This document shows positions 27,403-36,580 of a DNA stretch of 64,000 nt, one piece after another. This stretch comes from an uncultured Gammaproteobacteria bacterium. Its GTDB lineage: Bacteria > Pseudomonadota > Gammaproteobacteria > JAADHQ01. The translations under genes were made by a program, and so were the position numbers. Location: assembly GCA_947258655.1 (NCBI GenBank), contig CAMYJD010000003.1:1-64000 (forward strand), written 5' to 3'. The first letter of the stretch is position 1; each line of letters begins with the position of its first letter. A model generated the notes under the pieces. That model ran no database searches. It saw only the letters and a program-made list of their open reading frames with translations, and was not told the origin of the DNA.

Positions 27403-27563
27403 TCAATAAACGGTCTATCAGGCCAATCCTTACAATAATAATAAACGGTCTATCAGGCCAATCCTTACAATAATAATAAACGGTCTATCAGGCCAATCCT
27501 TACAATAATAATAATAAACGGTCTATCAGGCCAATCATTACAATAATAATTATAATAATAACA
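27376..27563. repeat. 35-38 bp minisatellite derived from a gene 3' end
   Basis: Five direct units start at 27376, 27411, 27446, 27481 and 27519. Each carries CGGTCTATCAGGCCAATCC followed by TTACAATAA and a variable number of ATA/AAT triplets. Unit 1 contains the last codons (RLSGQSLQ) and stop of the exported-protein gene; units 2-5 repeat the same coding tail and stop outside the gene. Unit length differs only in the AAT run, which indicates slippage. Confidence 0.93.
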
Positions 27564-27661
27564 AGCGGCCTAGGAAATCCCTAGTTACATACAGATCAAA
27601 TTCTCGTGTCGGTGCCTACAGAGACGTAGGCGATGGTGCATTCAGACCAATACAATAAATA

Positions 27662-27692
27662 GGCGGGCATAGCCCGCTCATTCCCTTTTATC
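27662..27692. terminator. Hairpin between convergent genes
   Basis: The stem GCGGGC/GCCCGC with an ATA loop lies between the exported-protein gene (plus) and DUF2065 (minus). The plus-strand flank is moderately T-rich (CATTCCCTTTTATC) and the minus-strand flank reads CTATTTATTG, so it may end transcription from both sides. Confidence 0.5.
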
Positions 27693-27739
27693 TTGTATCT
27701 TTACTCTTGCTCTCCTAATCTGCGTTACACAAACACGCA

Positions 27740-27922
27740 TCATTTAACGATATAAAGTAAAACAACACCCGCAATCATCGCCACAAGCCCGGTGATGCGC
27801 AGACTGCGGTCATCCATTTGTGACATTTGCATCATATAACTGCGCATGGTGCGCGGACTCAGAAAAGGCAGGATTCCCTCGATGACCATGACCAAGGCCA
27901 GTGCCGATAATAATTCGTTCAC
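27740..27922 (-). CDS. DUF2065 small membrane protein (YjeT-like)
   Basis: The GTG at 27922 (VNELLSALALVMVIEG) has GAGG nine bases upstream and gives 60 residues, the normal DUF2065 length; longer starts extend into a terminator. The protein has two membrane helices, NELLSALALVMVIEGILPFL and ITGLVAMIAGVVLLYIV, joined by a short loop with RTMRSYMMQM. YjeT-like proteins follow hflC in many gammaproteobacteria; their function is not known. Here it is separated from hflC by a terminator-like hairpin, so its expression may be attenuated. Confidence 0.85.
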   Translation of the reverse strand: MNELLSALALVMVIEGILPFLSPRTMRSYMMQMSQMDDRSLRITGLVAMIAGVVLLYIVK

Positions 27923-27933
27923 TACAAGCATCC

Positions 27934-27962
27934 TCAAAAAAAAGCCGGACATCAAGTCCGGC
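27934..27962 (-). terminator. Terminator after hflC, before DUF2065
   Basis: On the minus strand the stem GCCGGAC/GTCCGGC with a five-base loop is followed by a T8 run, 45 bases after the hflC stop. It should end most hflX-hflK-hflC transcripts before the downstream DUF2065 gene. Confidence 0.88.
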
Positions 27963-28006
27963 ATAATCACTATCTTTCATGTTTATATTTGAACGCCGCC
28001 AGGCGA

Positions 28007-28879
28007 TCAGTTAGTACCGCTGATACTCCCGAAATACCTGAAAAACTCCGAGTCCGGCTCCATGACAAACACATCCTGCTTGGTGTTGAATGTCTTGCGA
28101 TAGGCCTCCAGACTGCGGTAGAACTCATAGAACTGCGGATCCTTGCCATAGGCACGGGCATAGATTTCAGTAGACATCGCGTCACCGGCACCACGGATCT
28201 TCTCAGCATTCTGCATCGCTTCGGCCAGTAACTCTGTACGTGCACGATCTGCCTTGGCGCGAATAATCAATGACTCCTTTTGACCCAGGGCACGATGTTC
28301 CTTAGCGATACGCTCGCGTTCCACACGCATGCGCTGGAATACGGATTCACGTACATTCGGTGGCAATTCGATCTGCTTGATACGCACATCGATGATCTCG
28401 ATACCAAACTTACCGACCTTTTCATCTACGTTCTTCCCAACCTTTTGCATGATCTCTTCACGTTCCCCGGACACCACTTCTCTGATCGTGCGGTTACCAA
28501 ATTCGGCCTGCAGACCATCCTTGACGGTTTGCGCCATACGTGACATCGCGTCGAACTCACGCCCACCAAAGGTACGGTAGTAATCCTCGACCTTGGAAAT
28601 TCGCCATTTGACGAAATAATCGACCAGCACATTTTTCTTTTCACCGGTCAGGATCAATTCCGGACGTGAATCCAGGGTCAGTATGCGGCGATCAAACTTT
28701 TGTACATTCTGGTAAAACGGCCACTTGAAGTGCAGACCAGGCTCAAACTCTTTCTCTACAATTTGCCCTAACTGTAATAATATCGCCCTTTCTCGCTGAT
28801 CAACAACAAATGTAGCGAGGTACAATGTTATCGCGATAGCACCCAGGATGATCATGCTTATAGTGTTTCCTCTAGACAT
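28007..28879 (-). CDS. hflC: HflC, regulator of FtsH protease
   Basis: This 290-residue SPFH/prohibitin-family membrane protein has one N-terminal helix (ISMIILGAIAITLYLATFVV) followed by the band-7 domain (QRERAILLQLGQIV, then GLHFKWPFYQNVQKFDRRIL) and a coiled coil ending in a conserved YEFYRSLEAYRKTF. HflC and HflK form a large periplasmic-facing cage around FtsH and restrain its proteolysis. The start overlaps the hflK stop by one base, typical of the coupled pair. Confidence 0.96.
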   Translation of the reverse strand: MSRGNTISMIILGAIAITLYLATFVVDQRERAILLQLGQIVEKEFEPGLHFKWPFYQNVQKFDRRILTLDSRPELILTGEKKNVLVDYFVKWRISKVEDYYRTFGGREFDAMSRMAQTVKDGLQAEFGNRTIREVVSGEREEIMQKVGKNVDEKVGKFGIEIIDVRIKQIELPPNVRESVFQRMRVERERIAKEHRALGQKESLIIRAKADRARTELLAEAMQNAEKIRGAGDAMSTEIYARAYGKDPQFYEFYRSLEAYRKTFNTKQDVFVMEPDSEFFRYFGSISGTN

Positions 28880-30039
28880 TATCGCCCCTCCCTTTCTCGC
28901 ACAGAACCCCGTCGTCGGTTTTCCATGCTACTATCGATTGAGCTATGCTCAGGCATGAATCCGCCTGATGTTTCGCCAGCTTCCAACGTCGAGCGTGACT
29001 GTTGCACGATACGGTCCAATGGCAGGTACATGATATTATTTCCGTTATTGACTTTAACCATTACCTTGGTAGATCGTGACAGCACCTCCTCCATAGTCTC
29101 AATATATAGACGCTTGCGGGTAATTTCAGGTGCCTTGACATACTCTCCCAGGGTCTGCAGGAAACGGCTGGTTTCACCCTCGGCCCTGGCAATCTTCTGT
29201 TGCTTGTATGCTTCAGCTTCCTCATTCAGACGCTGGGCGTCACCCTCGGCCTTGGGGATAATATCGCGCTCATAGGCCTCTGCCTGTTTCTTGTAACGGT
29301 CTTCGTCCTCACGTGCCTTGATCGCATCTTCAAACGCACTCTGTACTTCCTGGGGTGGCTGGGTACTTTTCATATTAACCTTGCGCACTAGAAAGCCGGT
29401 ATCATAGCGATTCAGAATAGTCTGAATTTTCTTTTCGGTTTCAAGCACCAGCACCTCACGGCCACCGGAAACACTGAGAATGTCATCCAGCTTCTTCGAG
29501 CCAACAACCTCCCTGAGCGCACTCTCACTGGCCTCGCGCATGGTCTTTTCTCTATCCCTTACATTGAACAGGTAATTCTCGGCACTATCAACCTGATACT
29601 GCACAGCCAGCTCAATTTGCAGCAGGTTTTCATCCTTGGTCAGCATAGTCGCTTTGTGCGAGGCTTCGCGCAGTTCATCAACATTGATCTTTTCCACGGT
29701 CTCGATCGGGTACGGGAAATGCCAATGCGGACCCGGTCCTGTGGTTTCCGTGTATTTACCAAACCGCAATTCGACGCCGCGTTCTGCAGGATCGATGATA
29801 TAGATCCCGGACAGTGCCCAGACAATAAGGACAATGACGATTAATATAGGGAAAAACGCTGACGAACCACCGCCATCAGCACCCGCACCGCCGGGTCCTC
29901 CGGATTTCTTGCCACCCAGAATGACACTGAACTTGTCCTGCATTTTTTTAACTATTTCATCTAGGTCTGGTGGTCCATCCTGGTTGTTCTTGTTACCCCA
30001 GGGATCTTTGTTATCACCACCCGGTTCATTCCAGGCCAT
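28879..30039 (-). CDS. hflK: HflK, regulator of FtsH protease
   Basis: The start at 30039 has GGAG six bases upstream and gives MAWNEPGGDNKDPWGNK, the standard HflK opening; 386 residues. It has a Gly/Asn-rich cytoplasmic N-terminus with GGKKSGGPGGAGADGGG, a single membrane helix (FFPILIVIVLIVWALSGIYI), the SPFH domain with DPAERGVELRFG, and a long coiled coil. It partners HflC, whose gene overlaps its end. It lies 44 bases after hflX, in the order hfq-hflX-hflK-hflC conserved from E. coli. Confidence 0.96.
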   Translation of the reverse strand: MAWNEPGGDNKDPWGNKNNQDGPPDLDEIVKKMQDKFSVILGGKKSGGPGGAGADGGGSSAFFPILIVIVLIVWALSGIYIIDPAERGVELRFGKYTETTGPGPHWHFPYPIETVEKINVDELREASHKATMLTKDENLLQIELAVQYQVDSAENYLFNVRDREKTMREASESALREVVGSKKLDDILSVSGGREVLVLETEKKIQTILNRYDTGFLVRKVNMKSTQPPQEVQSAFEDAIKAREDEDRYKKQAEAYERDIIPKAEGDAQRLNEEAEAYKQQKIARAEGETSRFLQTLGEYVKAPEITRKRLYIETMEEVLSRSTKVMVKVNNGNNIMYLPLDRIVQQSRSTLEAGETSGGFMPEHSSIDSSMENRRRGSVREREGR

Positions 30040-30083
30040 AATTGACTCCATATAAGATTATTTAAAAACTTCATGCATTTTGC

Positions 30084-31424
30084 TTATGCATTCGAGGCTG
30101 ACATTGTATGGTCGTCAGCACTTTCAAGCAACTCCGGAGAATCCACGACAAGTTCTACGGAAAATTTCTTCTGAATTCTGGCAAAATCCTGTTTGGAAAG
30201 GAGAATATCGAGCTGACACTCACCGGCAGCGCCTGTTTCTTCATGGTTTATAGCACCCATCTGATACAGAGCGGCACGGATATTTCCCTGATCCGGCCTT
30301 AAAACAAGCCTGCCCTGTACCTTTTCCTGCAACAGGAAGTCGGACAGGGCCTGCTGTAACAGTTGCATGCCCGCACCGGTTTGTGCAGACACCCATACCC
30401 TGATCGGGACGCCGTACTCATCGCGGTCTATGCGCGCCTCGGTGTCGATCAGGTCGATCTTGTTATAGACCCTGATCTGCGGGATATCCTCGGCGCCGAT
30501 CTGTTGTAACACCAGATTGACCTGCTCGATATAGGCATTACGTTCCGGATCGCTGGCATCGATGACATGCAGCAATACATCGGCCTCGGCGGTTTCTTCC
30601 AGTGTGGAACGGAATGCCTCGACCAGGTCATGCGGGAGATGGCGGATAAAACCGACGGTGTCGGCAAGGATACAATGGCCGACACCGGCAAGGTCCAGCC
30701 TGCGCAAGGTTGGATCGAGGGTCGCAAACAACTGGTCCGCAGCATACACACCCGAATCGGTCAGGGTATTGAATAATGTGGATTTCCCGGCATTAGTATA
30801 ACCCACCAGTGATACAGCCGGGATCATCGCGCGCCGGCGCGCACGACTGCCGAGGTTTCGCTGTTCGGTATATTTTTTCAGGCGCAGCTTGAGTTGCTTG
30901 ATGCGTGCACCAATCAATCGGCGGTCCGTTTCCAGCTGCGTTTCACCCGGCCCCCTCAGACCGATACCCCCCTTTTGTCTTTCCAGATGGGTCCAGCCCC
31001 TGACCAGTCGCGTCGACAGGTGTCTTAACTGGGCGAGCTCAACCTGCAACTTGCCTTCAAAGGAACGCGCGCGCTGGGCAAATATATCCAGGATCAGACC
31101 GGTGCGATCGAGCACCCTGCATTTCAACCTGGCCTCGAGGTTGCGTTCCTGGGACGGTGACAGGGTATGGTTGAATAACACCAGTTCGGCATTATGCTCG
31201 GCAACCTGTTCACTGATCTGATCGACCTTGCCGGTACCGATGAAATAACGGGGGTCTGCCTTGTTACGACTGCCTTCCACGCAAGCAACGACACATGCTC
31301 CTGCCGATTGTGCCAGCTCCCTGAACTCCTGTAGCTGTTCTCTTTGACCTTCGGATTGTAAATCGATATGGACGAGTATGGCGCGTTCGCCTACACGGGG
31401 ACGATCAAACAAGCTTGCCCCCAT
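30084..31424 (-). CDS. hflX: GTPase HflX
   Basis: HflX is a ribosome-associated GTPase that splits stalled 70S ribosomes, notably under heat stress. The 446-residue protein has the N-terminal HflX domain (VSLQSEG-like opening, YFIGTGKVDQI, ELVLFNHTLSPSQERNLE), the glycine-rich GPGETQLETDRR linker, and a G domain with GYTNAGKST, DTVGF and NKID. The C-terminal extension is normal. It lies 20 bases downstream of hfq on the same strand. Confidence 0.96.
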   Translation of the reverse strand: MGASLFDRPRVGERAILVHIDLQSEGQREQLQEFRELAQSAGACVVACVEGSRNKADPRYFIGTGKVDQISEQVAEHNAELVLFNHTLSPSQERNLEARLKCRVLDRTGLILDIFAQRARSFEGKLQVELAQLRHLSTRLVRGWTHLERQKGGIGLRGPGETQLETDRRLIGARIKQLKLRLKKYTEQRNLGSRARRRAMIPAVSLVGYTNAGKSTLFNTLTDSGVYAADQLFATLDPTLRRLDLAGVGHCILADTVGFIRHLPHDLVEAFRSTLEETAEADVLLHVIDASDPERNAYIEQVNLVLQQIGAEDIPQIRVYNKIDLIDTEARIDRDEYGVPIRVWVSAQTGAGMQLLQQALSDFLLQEKVQGRLVLRPDQGNIRAALYQMGAINHEETGAAGECQLDILLSKQDFARIQKKFSVELVVDSPELLESADDHTMSASNA

Positions 31425-31444
31425 AATTCAGACACCTGCTCAAA

Positions 31445-31696
31445 TCAGGAATTTCCGCCATCAGATGCACCTTCGTCAGCACCGGAAATCTTGACATTAC
31501 GCGTCGGTACCACGGTAGAGATTGCGTGTTTGTAGACCATTTGATTGACTGAATTCTTAAGCAATACGACAAACTGGTCAAAAGACTCGATCTGGCCTTG
31601 CAGCTTGATACCATTCACAAGGAAAATGGACACAGGTATTTTTTCCTTCCGTAATGCATTCAGAAATGGTTCTTGTAATGATTGCCCCTTAGCCAT
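31445..31696 (-). CDS. hfq: RNA chaperone Hfq
   Basis: This 83-residue Sm-like protein has the Sm1 motif in [25 protein letters not shown] and the Sm2 motif YKHAIST with the RNA-contacting residues intact. A short acidic tail ([13 protein letters not shown]) follows; it is shorter than the E. coli tail of about 30 residues. Hfq pairs small RNAs with mRNA targets. It is the first gene before hflX and lies 159 bases after miaA; that gap may hold its own promoter. Confidence 0.97.
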   Translation of the reverse strand: MAKGQSLQEPFLNALRKEKIPVSIFLVNGIKLQGQIESFDQFVVLLKNSVNQMVYKHAISTVVPTRNVKISGADEGASDGGNS

Positions 31697-31855
31697 AAAC
31701 GGCCTCCTGATTTTATTATTGGCTCAATTAAATCTATTTATGTATATCCTGCTAAAAGTCCAGGATAATTATTTAAAAAACAACACGTTAAAATTCACCA
31801 CCATGCTTTGTGTTGTAATACTGATAAAGTATAGCACAGTTTTATAGCGATCCCG

Positions 31856-32803
31856 CTATAGCAGGCCCGTTTGCCGGATGGCTGTAATTGCCTTATCAAA
31901 CAATGACCTGTGCATACAATCCAGCGATATTGCGGCCGTTTCAGCGCGCAGCCATGTCATTTGCCGTTTGGCCAGTTGACGCGTGGCTATGATGCCTTTA
32001 TCGACCATTGTTTCATAGGTATAGTCACCGCTCAGATATTTCAAGACCTGGCGATAACCAACCGAACGCATGGACGGTAAATCCGCATGGATTTCCGCTC
32101 TTGCGCTCAGTGATTCGACCTCATCCACAAGGCCCAGTTCCAACATCTGATGAAAACGCCGGCCAATGCGTTCATGCAGGACCTGCCTGTCCGCCGCCAT
32201 CAGTGCCAGTTGCACCACGTCGTAGGGAAAGTCCCGCTGTTGTTGCCTGGCAAAATGGGCACTGAGACTCTCACCGCTGACCTCATACACCTCGAGTGCC
32301 CGCTGAATGCGTTGTGGATCATTGGGATGTATACGTGCTGCCGACTGTGGATCGATCTCGGCCAGGCGTGCATGCATGGCCGGCCAACCCCGTTTCTGCG
32401 CCTGCTGCTCCAGTTGCCTGCGTACGCTTTCGTCAGCAGACGGAAGGCTTGATAAGCCCCGGTACAGCGAGCGAAAATACAGCATCGTACCACCGACCAG
32501 CAACGGTATCTTCCCTGCCGCGCTGATAGCGTCCATCTCCCGCAATGCATCGGCTCTGAAATCCGCCGCCGAGTAACTTTCAACCGGGTCAAGAATGTCG
32601 ATAAGACGATGCGGCGCCCGTGCCAGGGTTTCGGTATCCGGCTTGGCTGTGCCTATATCCATACCGCGATACACCAGCGCAGAATCGACACTGATAATCT
32701 CGCAGGGCAGTTCCTGAACCAGTCTGACTGCCAGATCGGTTTTACCTGATGCCGTCGGCCCCATCAGAAATATAGCGGGAGGTTTTTGTGTAGCCTGATT
32801 CAA
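31856..32803 (-). CDS. miaA: tRNA dimethylallyltransferase MiaA
   Basis: MiaA adds a dimethylallyl group to A37 of tRNAs reading UNN codons. The 315-residue protein has the P-loop GPTASGKT (15-22), [18 protein letters not shown], the [14 protein letters not shown] segment, [12 protein letters not shown] and the late KRQMTWLR motif. It heads the miaA-hfq-hflX block, the classic gammaproteobacterial order. Upstream are a small cytochrome gene and mutL, the expected neighbour of miaA. Confidence 0.97.
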   Translation of the reverse strand: MNQATQKPPAIFLMGPTASGKTDLAVRLVQELPCEIISVDSALVYRGMDIGTAKPDTETLARAPHRLIDILDPVESYSAADFRADALREMDAISAAGKIPLLVGGTMLYFRSLYRGLSSLPSADESVRRQLEQQAQKRGWPAMHARLAEIDPQSAARIHPNDPQRIQRALEVYEVSGESLSAHFARQQQRDFPYDVVQLALMAADRQVLHERIGRRFHQMLELGLVDEVESLSARAEIHADLPSMRSVGYRQVLKYLSGDYTYETMVDKGIIATRQLAKRQMTWLRAETAAISLDCMHRSLFDKAITAIRQTGLL

Positions 32804-32888
32804 CTGAATATTTTTAAACGTGTTGCCCGATCCGGGATATGATGGCTGCGGCCATCACTGACAAACGGATAATAATGCTGTATCGGAC

Positions 32889-33170
32889 TCATTTAAACTG
32901 ATAAAAACTGCGGTTCAGAAACTCGACAACATCTGCGATGTCCTGTCTGTCCCATTCTGCGCCGGCCGGCCTGGTGCATCTGCTGACCTGCCCCTGCAAT
33001 GCTGCGAGTGTGCGTGTACGCTTGTCAGCCCTGGAATAAACCGACGTGTCATGACAGCCACTGCAGCTCTGTTCATGCAACAGTTTACCGCGGATAGCAT
33101 CAGTGTCTGCAACGGCATAACTGCTGCCTAGCAGGATTGGTATTAGATAGATGAACGTGACTGCTTTCAT
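32889..33170 (-). CDS. Small exported c-type cytochrome lacking a methionine ligand
   Basis: This 93-residue precursor has a signal peptide (MKAVTFIYLIPILLGSSYAVA) and one haem-c motif CSGCH at 36-40. After the motif there is no Met or His at all, so the usual distal axial ligand is missing; the only other candidate is Cys65 in QVSRC. The RADKRTRTLAALQGQVSRC and DIADVVEFLNRSFYQFK segments match a family of small haem proteins ('green haem protein'-like) found near mutL/miaA in gammaproteobacteria. It could be a sensor or ligand-binding haem protein rather than a pure electron carrier. It lies between mutL and miaA, on the same strand. Confidence 0.78.
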   Translation of the reverse strand: MKAVTFIYLIPILLGSSYAVADTDAIRGKLLHEQSCSGCHDTSVYSRADKRTRTLAALQGQVSRCTRPAGAEWDRQDIADVVEFLNRSFYQFK

Positions 33171-33238
33171 GGGATCTCCTGCATTGTATTATTCGCTATC
33201 ACCTGGATTATAACGATTCAATCGGCTGACAGGAATGC

Positions 33239-35038
33239 CTAACTTCCGCGCATGAACAGCTTGTCGAGTTCACTGATACTCAGCTGGCGCCAGGTCGGGC
33301 GACCGTGGTTGCATTGACCGCTACGCTCGGTAATTTCCATGTCACGTAACAGCGCATTCATTTCAGTAATCGTCAATTGGCGATTGGCCCTGACCGAACC
33401 GTGACAGGCCATGGTCGATAGCACCGCATTGACCTCCTCACGCAGGCGCTGACTGTCACCGAAGGCGGCCATATCCGACAACACGTCCCTGATCAATGAC
33501 GCACTGTCTGCATTACGTAACACGCCCGGCACCTGTCTGACGACCAGCGTTTCCGGACCCCTTCGATCCAGACTGAAACCCAACTCCTCAAATACATGCA
33601 GCGAGGATTCGGCCAGATCGGCCTCGCGCATACTGACATTGATGGTCACCGGCACCAGTAATGGCTGCGAACGTATTCCCTCCCCGTCCATCGCTGTCTT
33701 CAGGCGCTCATAGGTGATACGTTCATGCGCCGCATGCATATCGACGATAACCAGACCCGCGCTGTTCTGGGCAAGGATATAGATACCATGCAACTGCGCC
33801 AGCGCAAAACCCAGGGGCGGTATCTCATCCCCGGCCCCTATTGCGTCAACTGCGGTATCAACGGGTGGCTCGGGATGCCGGCGACTGGCCGTGTCGATCA
33901 GACGCTGATAGGCATTGGCCTGTTCACTGAGCGGCAGCCCGATACTCTGTTGCTGTGTATATGTTCGCGCCGTATTCGCACCCGCTGCCGTTGTGGCCTG
34001 ATGGCCCGGCACTTCACTGGCCAGCAGCGACTCCGCCTGATCCGCCGGACGCAGATCGGCAAGGACTTTTTTCAATGTGTGGGTAATAAAGCCATGCACC
34101 TGGCGACTCTCGCGGAAGCGTACCTCGAATTTTGCCGGGTGTGCATTGACATCGACCATGTGCGGATCCAGTTCCAGGTACAACACATAGGCTGGATGGC
34201 GCTGGTGATGGAGGACATCCTGATAGGCCTGCCTGACCGCATGCATCAGCAATTTATCGCGCACCATACGGCCATTGATGAAAAAGTACTGCAAATCGGC
34301 CTGGCTGCGCGAGAATGCCGGCACCGCTATCCACCCGCACAGCTTCAGTCCACCCGCCTCGTTATCGAGGTATAGGATATGCTCGACAAATGACGCGCCG
34401 CACAATTGCTGCAGGCGACGCTGCTGTTGCTCGCGTGTGTGCGCGGCCGGCAGATGATAGACTGGCTTGTTCTGATGAGTGAAATTTATCTCCACATCAA
34501 AATGACTCAGCGCAATGCGTTTGACAATGGTTTCGATATGCCCGAATTCGGTCTTGTCGGTCTTCAGAAATTTACGTCGTGCGGGGGTATTGTAAAACAA
34601 CTCCCTGACCTCGATACTGGTCCCTTTGGGATGGGCTGCCGGCTGCACGCTGGCCTCGCTATCACCCTGTATACTCCAGGCGCTTTCCTGGTCCTGGTGG
34701 CGCGAACTGATCTGCAGACGCGATACCGATGCAATACTGGGCAGCGCCTCACCCCTGAAGCCGAGGCTACTGACACGCTCGAGATCCTCGAGTGTGGCGA
34801 TCTTGCTGGTGGCATGCCGACACAAGGCCATGCCCAGTTCATCCTTGTGAATACCGCAACCATTATCACGAATCCGGATCAGGTTCTTGCCACCCTGTTG
34901 CAGATCAATATCGATACGTGTCGCCCCCGCATCCAGACTGTTTTCCAGTAGCTCCTTGACCACGGATGCCGGGCGCTCGATCACTTCTCCGGCGGCAATC
35001 TGGTTAATAAGGTGTGAAGGTAATTTGCGAATCATCAT
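33239..35038 (-). CDS. mutL: DNA mismatch repair protein MutL (endonuclease type)
   Basis: The N-terminal GHKL ATPase domain is complete from MMIRKLPSHLINQIAAGEV: ENSLDAGA, DNGCGI, SSLGFRGEAL. The C-terminal domain carries DMHAAHERITYE, which satisfies the endonuclease metal motif D-x-H-A-x2-E-x4-E, along with ACHGSVRA and CNHGRP. So this is the nicking MutL of bacteria without MutH, unlike the E. coli protein. I set the start at 35038; a longer ORF to 35065 adds residues foreign to the family. It is 102 residues shy of no known domain; length (599) is normal. Confidence 0.95.
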   Translation of the reverse strand: MMIRKLPSHLINQIAAGEVIERPASVVKELLENSLDAGATRIDIDLQQGGKNLIRIRDNGCGIHKDELGMALCRHATSKIATLEDLERVSSLGFRGEALPSIASVSRLQISSRHQDQESAWSIQGDSEASVQPAAHPKGTSIEVRELFYNTPARRKFLKTDKTEFGHIETIVKRIALSHFDVEINFTHQNKPVYHLPAAHTREQQQRRLQQLCGASFVEHILYLDNEAGGLKLCGWIAVPAFSRSQADLQYFFINGRMVRDKLLMHAVRQAYQDVLHHQRHPAYVLYLELDPHMVDVNAHPAKFEVRFRESRQVHGFITHTLKKVLADLRPADQAESLLASEVPGHQATTAAGANTARTYTQQQSIGLPLSEQANAYQRLIDTASRRHPEPPVDTAVDAIGAGDEIPPLGFALAQLHGIYILAQNSAGLVIVDMHAAHERITYERLKTAMDGEGIRSQPLLVPVTINVSMREADLAESSLHVFEELGFSLDRRGPETLVVRQVPGVLRNADSASLIRDVLSDMAAFGDSQRLREEVNAVLSTMACHGSVRANRQLTITEMNALLRDMEITERSGQCNHGRPTWRQLSISELDKLFMRGS

Positions 35039-35167
35039 GAATGGCCTGGCCCACTGAACCTGCATCTATATCAAAGGCCAAGCATATCATATCTGTGTTT
35101 GCGACGGGCGCGGTTCAGGAACGAGGATCACCGGCGTAGCGCTTGCTATCCACCGGGCTGGATGCTG

Positions 35168-36469
35168 TCAGCCTCCCGGAATCAGCAATACCTCACCCAC
35201 TTTCAGGCGATCGGATTTAAGCGCATTCTGTGTACGCAGGTCCTTGAGGCTGACATTGTAATGATCGGCTATAACGGAAAGATTTTCGCCGCGGGTAATA
35301 ACATGTCGACGCTGTGCCAGCAATGTTCCGGGCACCTCATTGCGGGCGAAATAGGTACGCACACCTTTCAGAATGGATTCGGCCATGCGCTGCTGATATC
35401 GCGGGCTGCGTAATTTCTTTTCTTCGCTGGGATTCGATATAAACGCGGTTTCCACCAGAATCGATGGAATATCCGGTGACTTCAACACTGCAAAACCGGC
35501 CTGACCGACATTCCTTTTGTGAACCCGACTGACGCCTTTCAGTTCTGACAATACATAATCACCCAGCTCCAGACTGGCCTCTACCTTGCCGTTCATGGAC
35601 AGGTCCAGCAATACCGAGGCCAGCAGGTCATCCTTGTCCTCGAGACTGACACCACCGATAAAATCGGACGCGTTTTCACTTTCCGCCAGCCAGCGCGCCG
35701 TTTCGTTACTGGCACCACGCTGGGACAGGGCATAAACAGAGGCCCCATGGGCGCGTTTGTCATGGAAGGCATCTGCATGAATGGAAATGAACATATCGGC
35801 CTTGTGCTTGCGTGCTATCTCGACACGCTTGCGCAGGCCGATATAATAATCACTATTACGCACCATGACTGCACGCATGCCACGCTGTCTGGCAATCAGA
35901 CGCTGGAGCTTACGGGCGATGGCCATGACCACATCTTTCTCGCGCGTACCCCGGTGCCCGATCGCGCCCGGATCTTCACCTCCATGCCCGGCATCGATGG
36001 CAATCACCAGCTCGCGCAGCGGATTCTTTTTACTGACCGCCGTGGCATGCGCTGTCGCGGATTTTTTTACGGCCTTTTTGTGCAGATCGATGACCAGGCG
36101 ATGGCCATAGGACTTATGCGGTTTCAACAGAAAGCTTTTAGGTTTTACATCGCTTGACAGGTCGAGCACAATGCGTGTGTTGGTCTTGTTATGCGTCGCG
36201 CTGCGAATACGCTTGACTACACCTTTCGCATATTGCGGGCCTGTCAATTTCCTGTTTAATTTTGCATCGTGCAGGTCGACAACAATCCTGTTCGGCTTCT
36301 TCAATGTAAACAATTTGTGCTGGAGCGGTGCACTGATATCAAAAACAATGCGCGTGTGATCGGGGGCCGACCACAGACGGGCATCCCTTACCAGACTGCT
36401 TTTCGCCGCCGCGTTCGTGGCGCACACAACAAACAGCAATTGAATCAGTATCTTGCCTAATTTTCTCAT
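35168..36469 (-). CDS. N-acetylmuramoyl-L-alanine amidase (AmiC-like) with LysM
   Basis: This 433-residue periplasmic zinc amidase cleaves the amide bond between MurNAc and L-Ala of the stem peptide during cell separation. A signal peptide (1-22) is followed by an AMIN domain (about 24-115), a Lys/Ser/Ala linker, an amidase_3 domain (about 155-365: AIDAGHGGEDPGAIG, REKDV, FISIHADAF, ILVETAFISNP) and one LysM peptidoglycan-binding domain (388-431). AmiC/AmiB-type enzymes need an EnvC/NlpD activator. It is upstream of mutL and downstream of tsaE, the usual tsaE-amiB-mutL-miaA order. Confidence 0.94.
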   Translation of the reverse strand: MRKLGKILIQLLFVVCATNAAAKSSLVRDARLWSAPDHTRIVFDISAPLQHKLFTLKKPNRIVVDLHDAKLNRKLTGPQYAKGVVKRIRSATHNKTNTRIVLDLSSDVKPKSFLLKPHKSYGHRLVIDLHKKAVKKSATAHATAVSKKNPLRELVIAIDAGHGGEDPGAIGHRGTREKDVVMAIARKLQRLIARQRGMRAVMVRNSDYYIGLRKRVEIARKHKADMFISIHADAFHDKRAHGASVYALSQRGASNETARWLAESENASDFIGGVSLEDKDDLLASVLLDLSMNGKVEASLELGDYVLSELKGVSRVHKRNVGQAGFAVLKSPDIPSILVETAFISNPSEEKKLRSPRYQQRMAESILKGVRTYFARNEVPGTLLAQRRHVITRGENLSVIADHYNVSLKDLRTQNALKSDRLKVGEVLLIPGG

Positions 36470-36580
36470 GGATCACCATGCTGGCTATATTTATACCTAT
36501 AATTCTAGGTGGGTCAGGCATAAATGTCAATATAATCCATAAGATACGATTACTTGCTATTCCAGTTTATCATCAAGGAC

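Noticed and set aside
27376-27563. CRISPR-like repeats
   Set aside because: Units abut directly with no unique spacers and include the end of a gene; no cas gene is present.
33725-34375. 216-codon plus-strand frame
   Set aside because: Antisense to mutL.
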